The notes beneath the pieces were generated by a model. The model was not told the origin of the DNA. It saw nothing but the letters and a program-made list of their open reading frames with translations, and did no database searches. From positions 1 to 47,626 of the forward strand of contig JAOPXL010000210.1 of assembly GCA_025965175.1 (NCBI GenBank): a stretch of DNA of 47,626 nt, read 5' to 3'. The DNA is from Aeromicrobium sp. (GTDB lineage Bacteria > Actinomycetota > Actinomycetes > Propionibacteriales > Nocardioidaceae). This document shows, in pieces, positions 7,891-16,191 of the stretch; positions within the stretch are counted from its first letter, which is position 1, and the number at the start of each line of letters is the position of its first letter. The position numbers were made by a program, and so were the translations under genes.

Positions 7891-8789
7891 CGTGTCCTCT
7901 CGTAGTTGGTGGTTGATCGGGCCACTGCCACCGGCGAACCGGTCGATCCGATCGGGTTGGTGAGCGTCCCGACCTCAGAGATGCTGATGTGCACCTCGTC
8001 GCCGGGACGCGTGGAGAAATCCAGCTCCGGCACGATGCCCGTGCCGGTCGACAACATCGCACCCTGCGGCAGGGAGTAGCAGCGGAACAGGTGCTCCACG
8101 AGCTCCTCGAGCGGACGGACCAGCTGCTGCGTCGTGGTGCTGCCCCGCCAGACGGTCTCGGCGCCGCGACGGATCTCCATCGCGATCGACAGATCGAGGG
8201 AACCCGCGCCATCGAGCTCCCAAGCGGGTCGGATCGCAGACGACACCGCGAAGGATCCGTCGTAGATCTTGGCCTGTGGCAGATAGAGCGGGTTCTCACC
8301 CTCGATCGATCGTGAGCTCATGTCATTGCCCACGGCGTACCCGACGATCTCCGCGTGCGCGTTGACCATCAGCACGAGCTCCGGCTCCGGCACGTTGAGC
8401 ACCGAGTCGGCCCGCACGTTGAGGCGCTCGCCTTCCGTCAGGACGCGCCAGGCGACAGTCTTGAAGAACAGCTCTGGCCGCTCGGCGTCGTACACGAGCT
8501 CGTAGACGTCCTTAACGACAGACTCCTCGCGGCGCGCGTCGCGTGAGCGTGCATACGTCACTCCGCTCGCCCAGACCTCGGTCAGGCCATCGATCGGAGC
8601 CAGCAGCCAGCTCGCGTCCCAGTCCTCGGAGGGTCCCCGGGCCGTTGTCTCGACCAGCGCGCGGAGCTCGACGAGCGGCCACTGCAGAACCGCCCCGAGG
8701 GTCGGGACGGGCAGCGGCCACAGCCGCTCGCCGGAGACCACGCCGATGCGCGGAGATCCGCGGTCCTCATACCTGACGATGGCCGTCAC
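7887..8789 (-). CDS. FAH-family protein, 2-keto-3-deoxy sugar-acid dehydratase-like
   Basis: 300 residues from GTG 8789, chosen because AGGA lies 8 nt upstream and the protein then begins VTAIVRYED like its relatives. ATG 8828 would add 13 residues overlapping the MFS gene. Visible motifs are GVTYARSRDARREES, YDAERPELFFK, NVPEPELVLMVNAHAEIVGY, GNDMSSRSIEGENPLYLPQA and LSTGTGIVP. This set is characteristic of 2-keto-3-deoxyarabinonate/xylonate dehydratase-type FAH enzymes, which form 2-oxoglutarate semialdehyde. The matching semialdehyde dehydrogenase is encoded three genes downstream (4432-5892). The sequence is clearly distinct from the adjacent FAH paralogue. Confidence 0.85.
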   Translation of the reverse strand: MTAIVRYEDRGSPRIGVVSGERLWPLPVPTLGAVLQWPLVELRALVETTARGPSEDWDASWLLAPIDGLTEVWASGVTYARSRDARREESVVKDVYELVYDAERPELFFKTVAWRVLTEGERLNVRADSVLNVPEPELVLMVNAHAEIVGYAVGNDMSSRSIEGENPLYLPQAKIYDGSFAVSSAIRPAWELDGAGSLDLSIAMEIRRGAETVWRGSTTTQQLVRPLEELVEHLFRCYSLPQGAMLSTGTGIVPELDFSTRPGDEVHISISEVGTLTNPIGSTGSPVAVARSTTNYERTR

Positions 8790-10026
8790 GAGACGTGTCC
8801 TCTTCCGTGGGAGTGATTTTGCGGGCATTCGTCCGGACGAGCAGCAGCCCGGCGAGTGCCGCCGGCAGCGCGATGAGACCGAAGCCGAGCCCGAAGCCTG
8901 CGTACGCGATGAACGTGCCCATCACGAATGGCGTCACGCTGGCCATCAGGTAGTTGGCTGTGCTCTGTAGCCCCAGGGCTGTGCCGGTCTTCCCCGGAGC
9001 CGCCAGCTCGCCGGCCGCAGTGAACGCCAGCCCGTTCCAGCAGATGACGCACATGCCGACAGCGATCGACAAGGGCACCAGCAGCACCAGGGAACCGTCG
9101 ACGGCCAGCCCCAGCGCGACCGCTCCCAACGCCATGGCGAAGGACATGACCCTCAGCGGCGCGAGGCGGTCGGGCGTGAAGTCCGACCAGACACCGACGG
9201 CGATGCGCGCGCCAGCGCCACCGACCTGGGCCGCGGCGAACACCAGACCGGCGTCGCGCAGGCTCATGCCCCGATATCCGTGCAGCAGCTCCACGACGAA
9301 GGAGATGAAAACGGTCTGGCAGATCACCAGTGCGGTCCCGGCCAGGACGACGTCCCGGAACGACCGCCGCCGGGCCCGGCGCGCGGACATCGTCTCGGTC
9401 GCGTCGTCGAGCGCCGGGACGTCCGCTGGGTGGCTGACGATCGATGGCGGCTCACGGATCCAGGTCCACGACGCGATCGCACCCATGACACAGATCCCCG
9501 CCAAGGTTCGCATCCCGAACCCGAAGCCGCCCCGCGCCACCAAGCCGGGAAGGATCACCGCTGCCGCGGCCGCACCGACCGGCACCGACGTCTGACGCAG
9601 GCCCATCGCGAAGCCCCGTCGACTCCGCCTGAACCAGCGGAGGACGGCACGGCCGCTGGCGGCGTTGACGCTGGCACCGGCGGCGCCGGCCAGGCCCAGA
9701 CAGATGCACAGGGGCCACAGCCCCGTGACGAAGCTGGTCAGTAGGAGGAATGCCGCCGTCGCGGCCAGGCCAATCGTCATGACCGCGCGCTCGTCGAAGC
9801 GATCGGTCGCCGCTCCCCAGGCCAGGAGCGTCACCACGAACCCGGCCATCGGTGCACCCAGCAGGAGCCCAAGCTGGCCGAGGCTCAGTCCGTGCTGCGT
9901 ACGGATCGCGGGTCCGATCGCTCCGAGGCCCTGGAAGAACGTGCTGGTGCTGGCCTGCGCGAACATTCCCACGCCCAGGACGACCCATTTGTAGTTGTCC
10001 GACGCCACCGGCACCCGCGACCTCAC
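8767..10026 (-). CDS. MFS transporter
   Basis: About 419 residues with some 12 hydrophobic segments, starting DNYKWVVLGVGMFAQAST. The cytosolic loop between the first helices reads AAWGAATDRFDERAVM-like (GAATDRFDER), a typical MFS motif, and a polar central loop (about residues 195-225) separates the two halves. GTG 10026 overlaps the aldo/keto reductase stop as GTGA and is the likely start. GTG 10014, with GAGG 6 nt upstream, is an alternative giving 415 residues. The gene probably imports or exports a carboxylate handled by the operon. Its subfamily, resembling OFA/oxalate-formate or nitrate/carboxylate carriers, is not certain. Confidence 0.87.
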   Translation of the reverse strand: MRSRVPVASDNYKWVVLGVGMFAQASTSTFFQGLGAIGPAIRTQHGLSLGQLGLLLGAPMAGFVVTLLAWGAATDRFDERAVMTIGLAATAAFLLLTSFVTGLWPLCICLGLAGAAGASVNAASGRAVLRWFRRSRRGFAMGLRQTSVPVGAAAAAVILPGLVARGGFGFGMRTLAGICVMGAIASWTWIREPPSIVSHPADVPALDDATETMSARRARRRSFRDVVLAGTALVICQTVFISFVVELLHGYRGMSLRDAGLVFAAAQVGGAGARIAVGVWSDFTPDRLAPLRVMSFAMALGAVALGLAVDGSLVLLVPLSIAVGMCVICWNGLAFTAAGELAAPGKTGTALGLQSTANYLMASVTPFVMGTFIAYAGFGLGFGLIALPAALAGLLLVRTNARKITPTEEDTSRDGHRQV

Positions 10027-11012
10027 GTCTCCTCGCCGCGTTCGATCCGGCGCGACATCGCCTCGTCGTACCGCTCCCCCACGGCCGCGCCGCGGGGCGC
10101 GACGCGCTCGAGGTCGGCCAAGGTCACGCCGTCGAGCTCGACCGCCGCTGCCGAGATGTTCGACATCAGGTTCTGGACGCGCCGTGTGCCCGGGATGGGG
10201 ACGACGTCGTCGCCGCGGCTCAGTACCCACGCGAGTGCGAGCACCGCGGGCGGGATGTGCCGCGCCTCGGCGATGTCGAAGATCGCCCGGGCGAGAGCCA
10301 GATTCCGCTCCAGGTTCTGCTCGGAGTATCGGGGGTAGCGGGACCTCCTCGGGTCGTCGGCGGCGATGTCCGCCACCGACCGGAAGGTGCCGCCGAGGAA
10401 CCCCCGCCCCAGTGGACTGTACGCCACCAGACCGACTCCCAGCTCGCGCATCGTCGGCAGCAGGTCGACCTCCGGCTCCCTGGTGAAGAGGGAGTACTCC
10501 TGCTGGACGACGGCGACCGGGTGCACCGCGTGGGCATCACGCAACCGCGCGGCGCTGATCTCGGACAACCCGACGTGACGAATCTTGCCCTCTGCGACGA
10601 GCTCACCCAGCGCGCCCATCGAGTCCTCGATCGGGGTCGTCGGGTCGAACCGGTGCATGTAGTAGACGTCCAGATGGTCCGTGCCGAGGCGCCGCAACGA
10701 TGCCTCCAGCGCTGCGCGGACCCGGTCCGGCCGTCCCAGTCCCTCCCGCTGGATCCCGAACTTGGACGCCAGCACGATCTGGTCGCGGCGACCCGTCAGA
10801 GCCCTCCCGAGGAGCTGCTCGTTGTGGCCCTGGCCGTACGAGTCGGAGGTGTCGAAGAGCGTGACCCCCTCGTCGATCGCGCGATGGACCAGACGTACGG
10901 AGTCGTCGTCATCGACCTCTCCGTAGATCCCCGACAGTGCCATGGTCCCCAGGCCGACGGCCCCGACGAGCGGCCCGTCCGCCCCCAGACGGCGCTGTGG
11001 CAGGACGGTCAT
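10023..11012 (-). CDS. Aldo/keto reductase
   Basis: 329 residues of an (alpha/beta)8 AKR. The catalytic tetrad is readable as D54, Y59 (in FDTSDSYGQG), K84 (ASKFG) and H120 (YYMHR). The C-terminal NADPH site includes PIPGTRRVQNL. It follows the family pattern of reductases acting on aldehydes or ketones. It sits between an aldehyde dehydrogenase and the MFS gene with 4-nt overlaps on both sides, so it is translated with them. A role in interconverting a carbonyl intermediate is likely; the direction is unknown. Confidence 0.9.
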   Translation of the reverse strand: MTVLPQRRLGADGPLVGAVGLGTMALSGIYGEVDDDDSVRLVHRAIDEGVTLFDTSDSYGQGHNEQLLGRALTGRRDQIVLASKFGIQREGLGRPDRVRAALEASLRRLGTDHLDVYYMHRFDPTTPIEDSMGALGELVAEGKIRHVGLSEISAARLRDAHAVHPVAVVQQEYSLFTREPEVDLLPTMRELGVGLVAYSPLGRGFLGGTFRSVADIAADDPRRSRYPRYSEQNLERNLALARAIFDIAEARHIPPAVLALAWVLSRGDDVVPIPGTRRVQNLMSNISAAAVELDGVTLADLERVAPRGAAVGERYDEAMSRRIERGEET

Positions 11013-12466
11013 ACCGGTATCGCCAGGTACTTGGTCTCCAGGAACTCCTCGATGCCGACGTGCCCACCCTCGCGACCCAGCCCACTTTGCTTCATGCCCC
11101 CGAACGGCGCTGCGGGTTCGCTGGCGACGCCGCGATTGATCGCCACCATGCCCGACTCGAGGCGGGCTGCGATGCGCATCGCGCGCGCCTGGTCCGCGGA
11201 ATAGACGTACGCGATCAAGCCCATGTCGGTGTCGTTGGCCCAGTCGATCACCTCGTCCTCGGTGTCGAAGACCGCGATCGCGACGACCGGGCCGAAGATC
11301 TCACGCCGGGTGATGCTGTCTCCGTGGCGTACGCCCGTCAGGACGGTCGGGGGGTAGAACGCACCGGCGCCGTCGGGTCGGCGACCCCCGGAAAGAGCGA
11401 CAGCTCCTTCGTCGATCGCCAGGTCCACCAGGTCGGCGATCTTGTCACGCTCCGCGTCCGACACCATCGCCCCCACGCCGCTGTGCGGGTCGTCCCCGCG
11501 ACCGGCGACGAGCTCCTCCATGCGATCCGTCAGCAGCCGGGTGAACTCCTCGGCGATCGAGCGATGGACGTAGAACCTGTTGGCGGCCGTGCAGGCGGCG
11601 CCCCCGTTGCGCATCTTGGCGACCATCGCGCCCTCCACGGCGTCCTCGATGTCCGCATCGGCCAGCACGAGGAACGGGGCGTTGCCGCCGAGCTCCATCG
11701 AGCAGCTGATGACCTGGTCGGCCGCCTCGTGCAGGAGCAATCGACCGACCTCGGTCGAGCCGGTGAAGGACAGCTTGCGGACCAACCGGTGGTGCAGCAT
11801 TGCGCTGACCGCGGGCCCGGGCTCAGCCGGCGTCACGAGGTTGACGACACCGTCCGGCACGCCGGCACGGGTGAGCAGGTCGACAAGATAGGCGGCGGTC
11901 AGTGGCGTCTCCCCCGCCGGCTTGAGCACGACGGCGCAACCGGCAGCGAGAGCCGGCCCGATCTTGCGGGTCGCCATGGCCGCAGGGAAGTTCCACGGGG
12001 TGATCAGGACCGCGACGCCGATCGGTTGCGAGGTCACGACGATGCGCTTGTCCGCGTTCGGTGCCAGGCGGAAGTCGCCACCCACCCGGACCGCCTCCTC
12101 GGCGAACCACTGGAAGAACTCGGCGGCGTAGTCGACCTCGCCCAGTGCGTCCGCCAGCAGCTTTCCGTTCTCGCGGACGATCAGTCGGGCGATCACGTCG
12201 CGCTCGCGCTGCATCAGGTCGAACGCCCGACGCAGCACTCCCGCGCGCTCACGCGGCGTCGTGGCCGCCCACGCCGGCAAGGCACCGCTCGCCGCCTCGA
12301 CCGCGGCGAGGCACTCCACCACGGAGGTGTCACCGATCTCGCCGATGACGGACCCGTCTGCGGGGTCGCGGACCAGCTGGCCTCGCCCCGGCGCTACGGG
12401 CGCCCAGACGCCGCCGATGAATGTCCCGCTGAACACACTGTCGCGGTCGACTTCGCTCGTGGTCAT
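11009..12466 (-). CDS. NAD(P)-dependent aldehyde dehydrogenase, succinate-semialdehyde dehydrogenase-like
   Basis: 485 residues from ATG 12466, which has GGAGG 7 nt upstream; GTG 12469 would overlap the previous stop as GTGA. ALDH motifs are ITPWNFPAAMATRKIGPALA (about 155-174), KPAGETP, the base Glu in MELGGNAPFLV and the nucleophile Cys in GGAACTAANRFYV, then EIFGPVVAI near the C-terminus. The TAANR context after the Cys is typical of succinate semialdehyde dehydrogenases and their glutarate relatives. It is a second aldehyde dehydrogenase in the operon, clearly different from the one at 4432-5892, so two aldehyde intermediates are suggested. Confidence 0.88.
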   Translation of the reverse strand: MTTSEVDRDSVFSGTFIGGVWAPVAPGRGQLVRDPADGSVIGEIGDTSVVECLAAVEAASGALPAWAATTPRERAGVLRRAFDLMQRERDVIARLIVRENGKLLADALGEVDYAAEFFQWFAEEAVRVGGDFRLAPNADKRIVVTSQPIGVAVLITPWNFPAAMATRKIGPALAAGCAVVLKPAGETPLTAAYLVDLLTRAGVPDGVVNLVTPAEPGPAVSAMLHHRLVRKLSFTGSTEVGRLLLHEAADQVISCSMELGGNAPFLVLADADIEDAVEGAMVAKMRNGGAACTAANRFYVHRSIAEEFTRLLTDRMEELVAGRGDDPHSGVGAMVSDAERDKIADLVDLAIDEGAVALSGGRRPDGAGAFYPPTVLTGVRHGDSITRREIFGPVVAIAVFDTEDEVIDWANDTDMGLIAYVYSADQARAMRIAARLESGMVAINRGVASEPAAPFGGMKQSGLGREGGHVGIEEFLETKYLAIPV

Positions 12467-13341
12467 CACACAGCCTCCGGCAATCCGAGCAGCTCGCGCG
12501 GATTGTTGATCACGGTCCGGCGCAGCTGGTCCTCCGGGACACCCTGGTGCAGGAGGTTGTCGAGCAGCACGCGCAACGACTCGTGCGGTGAGGGCGTCTG
12601 GATCCCGCCACCGTCCGACGAGAGCACGACGTTGTCGGCACCGACGCGGTCAAAGATCTCGATCACGTTGCCGAGACCGATCCGGTCCCAGAACCCACTG
12701 ACCAGGACCGAGCAGACCTCGACCTTGGCCCCTCGCCGGACGACCTCCTCGATGAACTCGTAGTCGCAGTCGGGCATGTACATGACGTGGTTGACCAGGG
12801 TCCGCGCCCCGACCGTGGCCGCGTCGTCCAGCACCGCGAGGATCTCCGGCGGCGACAGGTGACTGGTCGCCAGGAGCGAGTCGGTTTCGGCGACGAGCCG
12901 GACGACCTGTCGTGCATCGTCGGTCAGCGCTCCGGAGTCGTCGAGGACCGTGAGGCCTGTTGCACCCTCGGGGTTGCGCATCCGCATGAAGTCGTTCCCC
13001 CAGCCACCGAGCGTGCCCGTGAGCTCGGCGTGGTAGGCCGAGTGCCCGCTGGGCATCCAGACGACCTTGCCGCCCAGCGCGAGACACGCGTGAACCGCGG
13101 TGGGGTTGATGCCACCGACCGGATAGTTCAGGGTGATACCGCCGTACATCGTGAAGTTGGGCACCATCTGGTTCACCAGGTGTGCCCGGACGGCGGTGCC
13201 TTCGAAGTGGCACTTGACGGCCATGCCGCTCATGCCGACCGACGCGCAGCCCCTGGCGATCGCGGCGTCGTCGCCGAGCCGCGGGAACAGGTCGGGTCCG
13301 GTGTGCACGTGCATGTCGATCGCGCCGGTCAGGTCGAACAC
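12466..13341 (-). CDS. DUF6282-family putative metal-dependent hydrolase
   Basis: 291 residues from GTG 13341, preceded by GAGGAGG at 4 nt. The N-terminal DMHVHTGPD is an HxH metal motif of the amidohydrolase superfamily. Later segments include GMAVKCHFEGT (Lys and His), TSHLSPPEI, LVNHVMYMPD and LSSDGGGIQTP, which offer further metal ligands in the usual order (Lys, His, His, Asp). This layout fits proteins annotated DUF6282, whose reaction is unknown. A cyclic amide, lactone or similar bond would be the expected target. It overlaps the upstream lipoprotein gene by 13 nt and the aldehyde dehydrogenase by 1 nt. Confidence 0.72.
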   Translation of the reverse strand: MFDLTGAIDMHVHTGPDLFPRLGDDAAIARGCASVGMSGMAVKCHFEGTAVRAHLVNQMVPNFTMYGGITLNYPVGGINPTAVHACLALGGKVVWMPSGHSAYHAELTGTLGGWGNDFMRMRNPEGATGLTVLDDSGALTDDARQVVRLVAETDSLLATSHLSPPEILAVLDDAATVGARTLVNHVMYMPDCDYEFIEEVVRRGAKVEVCSVLVSGFWDRIGLGNVIEIFDRVGADNVVLSSDGGGIQTPSPHESLRVLLDNLLHQGVPEDQLRRTVINNPRELLGLPEAV

Positions 13342-13907
13342 GGAGCCTCCTCGGTTGTGTCCAGCTGGGAAAAATCGGGTGTGACGGGAAGGACGTCGCG
13401 CAGTGCCTGCTCGTAGTCGCCCAGCGCCGCCGGGGACAGGTCGCCACTGAGCCGCAGGAGCACCGAGCCGCGCGTCAGCCGGTGCTCGGCCTGCAGCGGA
13501 CGGCCGCCTTCGTCGAAGCCGTACGACTGCGCGTCGAGCGACTGCCTGTCGAGCTCTCGCACCCTGGCGTCGACCGCGGAGCCGGAGCCAAGTACCTCCA
13601 CGACCCCGCCTTCGCGGATGACGTGACGATGGTCGTCCGTGCCCACGCGGGCGTCGTCGAAGGCCACCGCACGGGGCCGGGGATGTGACTGGGGCACCGG
13701 TGCCGGTGGCGTGCAGACCGCCACCGCCCCGATGGGCATGCCCCGCGCGCGCAGCCCGAGCACGACCTCCAGCGCCGTTGCTCGTGCGGTCGCCCCTTCC
13801 GCCGGCGCGCCACCCGCGGCCGATGGCGCCGGCGTGGCGCCACACGCACTCACCGCACCTGCCAGCGCCAGAGACGTGAGGAGCGCCGCAGCCCGCCGTG
13901 ACGTCAT
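13329..13907 (-). CDS. Secreted lipoprotein of unknown function inside the catabolic operon
   Basis: 192 residues. A lipoprotein signal peptide with an Arg pair (TSRRAAALLTSLALAGAVSAC) ends in the lipobox VSAC, Cys 22, followed by a low-complexity Ala/Gly linker. The mature part has LRARGMPIGAVAV, then a stretch ending GGVVEVLGSGSAVDARVREL and GSVLLRLSGDLSPAALGDYEQAL. The same general arrangement occurs in small actinobacterial lipoproteins of unknown function. ATG 13907 overlaps the Fe-ADH stop (ATGA), and its own stop overlaps the DUF6282 start. A surface protein between cytosolic enzymes is unusual. No enzyme or binding motif is visible. Confidence 0.7.
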   Translation of the reverse strand: MTSRRAAALLTSLALAGAVSACGATPAPSAAGGAPAEGATARATALEVVLGLRARGMPIGAVAVCTPPAPVPQSHPRPRAVAFDDARVGTDDHRHVIREGGVVEVLGSGSAVDARVRELDRQSLDAQSYGFDEGGRPLQAEHRLTRGSVLLRLSGDLSPAALGDYEQALRDVLPVTPDFSQLDTTEEAPCST

Positions 13908-15187
13908 CCTCGTGATCCTGGAACTGTGCGCAGCATGCCGCGGTCGCCCTCCCACGATGCCTCGAGCACGCGCAGGAGCAGGCGCTCGTCGGCCGCGACG
14001 GGAGAGTTGTCCACGAGACGACCGAATGTGCTGGTCTGGGCTGCGAAGGCCGGCAGGTCCGCACGTTCGACACCGATCTCGCGCAGGGTCTCGGGGATGC
14101 CGATGGCTCCGATGATGGACTGCACCTCGTCGATGGTGGCGTCGATGCGCCGGTCTGCGTCCGTGGCCGCGGCCACTCCGAGGGCGTCCGCCACCAGGAG
14201 AAGCTCCGCGGTGCAGGCGGGACGGCACACCTCGAGGACGTACGGCAGCAGCAGGCCGACCCCCAGTCCGTGCGACGTTTGCGTGGCAGCGCCGATGGAG
14301 TACTGCAGGGCGTGGCCGAGATGCGTGCCGGCGGAACCGAACGACATGGCCGCACACAGGCTCGCGTGCGCCATCGACGTGCGAGCGTCGCGGTCCTCCG
14401 GGGACACGACCACCTGGCGCAAGGAGGACCCGATGGCGGCGACGGCTTCGATCGCGAGCGTCTGGCCGAGCCGGTTGGCGCCGACGAAGACAGGAAGAGT
14501 CGACTGCCACGCCGGACGACGACGACCGGCCGTGAGCGACTCCAGAGCGTGCGCCAGCGCGTCGGCCCCGGAGTGCGCGCTCACGGTGACGGGGCAACCA
14601 TGTGTGAGATCGGGGTCCACGACTGCGTACTCCGGCACCAGGTAGGGACTCGAGATCCCCACCTTGAACTTCCGCTGAGGATCGGAGACCACCGCGACCG
14701 GCGTCACCTCGGATCCTGTTCCAGCGGTGGTCGGGACGGCCACGACCGGCAGGATCGGGCCGGGAACGAGGTTCTCCCCGTAGTACCTCTCCAGCGGACC
14801 CGGGTGCTCCAGGAGCAGCGCCGTGACCTTGGCCAGGTCCAGGCTGCTCCCTCCGCCGAAGCCGATGATGACGTCGGGGCGGGCCGTGCGAGCGTGCCGG
14901 AGCGAGGCGTCGACGACCGTCAGCGGGAGCTCCGGCACGCCGTCAGCGAACAGCGACACCTCGATGCCTGCGCCCTGGAGCGCAGCGCGAAGCGCGGCGA
15001 GACCGGGACTGGCCGCCATCGTCGCATCCGTGCAGATCAGGGCACGGCGCCCATGCGGCCGGACGAGGATGGGGACGGACTCCGCCGATCCTCGACCGAA
15101 CAGGATCTGCCGGGGAAGCCGGAGCACCCCAGTCGTCTCGGCCCCCACGCGGGTCTCAGCGTCGGGATAGGTGATCTCGGCAGTCAT
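13904..15187 (-). CDS. Iron-containing (group III) alcohol dehydrogenase
   Basis: 427 residues. The cofactor motif GFGGGSSLDLAK (about 109-120), VPTTAGTGSEVTPVAV (about 151-166) and the metal ligands in SAHSGADALAHALES and GTHLGHALQY...TSHGLGVGLLLP are all present. The family oxidises or reduces alcohols, including hydroxy acids and vinyl reductive partners such as maleylacetate. Here the active-site context is of the general Fe-ADH type, so the substrate cannot be assigned. ATGA overlaps link it to the Ldh2-type gene upstream and the lipoprotein gene downstream. Confidence 0.9.
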   Translation of the reverse strand: MTAEITYPDAETRVGAETTGVLRLPRQILFGRGSAESVPILVRPHGRRALICTDATMAASPGLAALRAALQGAGIEVSLFADGVPELPLTVVDASLRHARTARPDVIIGFGGGSSLDLAKVTALLLEHPGPLERYYGENLVPGPILPVVAVPTTAGTGSEVTPVAVVSDPQRKFKVGISSPYLVPEYAVVDPDLTHGCPVTVSAHSGADALAHALESLTAGRRRPAWQSTLPVFVGANRLGQTLAIEAVAAIGSSLRQVVVSPEDRDARTSMAHASLCAAMSFGSAGTHLGHALQYSIGAATQTSHGLGVGLLLPYVLEVCRPACTAELLLVADALGVAAATDADRRIDATIDEVQSIIGAIGIPETLREIGVERADLPAFAAQTSTFGRLVDNSPVAADERLLLRVLEASWEGDRGMLRTVPGSRG

Positions 15188-16191
15188 GTCAACAGCTCCT
15201 CAGCGGCGTTCCAGACGATGTCCTCGATGGGGATGCCGTGCGCCATCCGCTCAGCCCGGAGGCGCCGGGCACGGTCACCCGGCGCGTCGATCGACGTCGC
15301 ACCCGATGCGAGGGGGCTCGTGCGGATCTCGTCGAGATAGCTGCCCATGCGCTCGGCGACGGCGGAGAGCCCGAGGGCCTCGGGCGAGAACACCAGGAAG
15401 ACATCGCCCTTGTTGCAGACGGCGGCCGCGTCGAGCGTGCCGAGCACCCGCTCGCCGGTCTCTGAGCCCGTGAGGCCGGCGACCACGAGCTCGAGCGCGA
15501 GGCCCAGGGCATATCCCTTTGCGCCACCGAACGGCGAGATCGCGCCGTCGACGGCCCGGCCCGCATCGGCGGTCGGGGCCCCGTCGGCGTCGACGGCCCA
15601 ACCGTCCGGCAGCGGTCGACCGTCGCGCGCATACGCGAGGATCTTGCCCCTGGACACGGCGCCGGTGGACATGTCGAGGACGAATGGCTCCGCGGCGGTC
15701 GGGACCCCCACGGCGATGGGGTTGGTGCCGACCATCGCCCGGCGACCACCCCATGGGTGCACCAGGGCCTCGCTCGTCGTCAGCACGAGGCCAATCTGAC
15801 CCGCGGCCGCGATCCGTTCCACGTAGCCCGCGAGCATGCCGAGGTGGTTGCTGTTGTGCACGGCCCCGACGGCGAGGCCGACGTCACGCGCTCGACCGAT
15901 CAAGCGGTCCACCACGTCGAAGGCCACGACCGGGCCGAGCCCCCGTGCGCCGTCGACCTCGAGGAACGACTCCGAGACCCAGCGTGCGACGGGCACGGCG
16001 GTCGGGTCGGTCAGACCGTTGTCGATGCGACCCACGATGATCGGCAGGCGCTGCAGCCCATGCGAGTGCTGCCCACGCAGGTCTCCCTCCGCCAGGACCT
16101 CCGCCTGTGTCGCGGCGGCAGCGTCCGGCACGCCGTGCGCAGCGAGCACCCGGGAGACCAGGTCGATCTCACGATCATGCGTGACCATCAT
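15184..16191 (-). CDS. Malate/L-lactate (Ldh2-type) dehydrogenase
   Basis: 335 residues of the NAD(P)-dependent Ldh2/YlbC/YiaK fold, unrelated to Rossmann lactate dehydrogenases. Typical segments are DLRGQHSHGLQRLP (about 49-62), GAVHNSNHLGMLAGYVE with the active-site His, GTNPIAVGVPT, and PFGGAKGYALGLALELV. The family reduces 2-oxo acids or oxidises 2-hydroxy acids such as malate, sulfolactate, ureidoglycolate or 2,3-diketogulonate. ATG 16191 overlaps the racemase-family stop by 4 nt and was preferred to ATG 16188 for that reason. The neighbouring racemase-fold gene could supply the right hydroxy-acid stereoisomer. Confidence 0.9.
   Translation of the reverse strand: MMVTHDREIDLVSRVLAAHGVPDAAAATQAEVLAEGDLRGQHSHGLQRLPIIVGRIDNGLTDPTAVPVARWVSESFLEVDGARGLGPVVAFDVVDRLIGRARDVGLAVGAVHNSNHLGMLAGYVERIAAAGQIGLVLTTSEALVHPWGGRRAMVGTNPIAVGVPTAAEPFVLDMSTGAVSRGKILAYARDGRPLPDGWAVDADGAPTADAGRAVDGAISPFGGAKGYALGLALELVVAGLTGSETGERVLGTLDAAAVCNKGDVFLVFSPEALGLSAVAERMGSYLDEIRTSPLASGATSIDAPGDRARRLRAERMAHGIPIEDIVWNAAEELLT

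Noticed and set aside
12466-14355. A 629-codon frame that would extend the DUF6282 protein upstream
   Set aside because: The extra 338 codons overlap the Fe-ADH and lipoprotein genes and look like shadow translation. GTG 13341 with a GAGGAGG site gives the family length.
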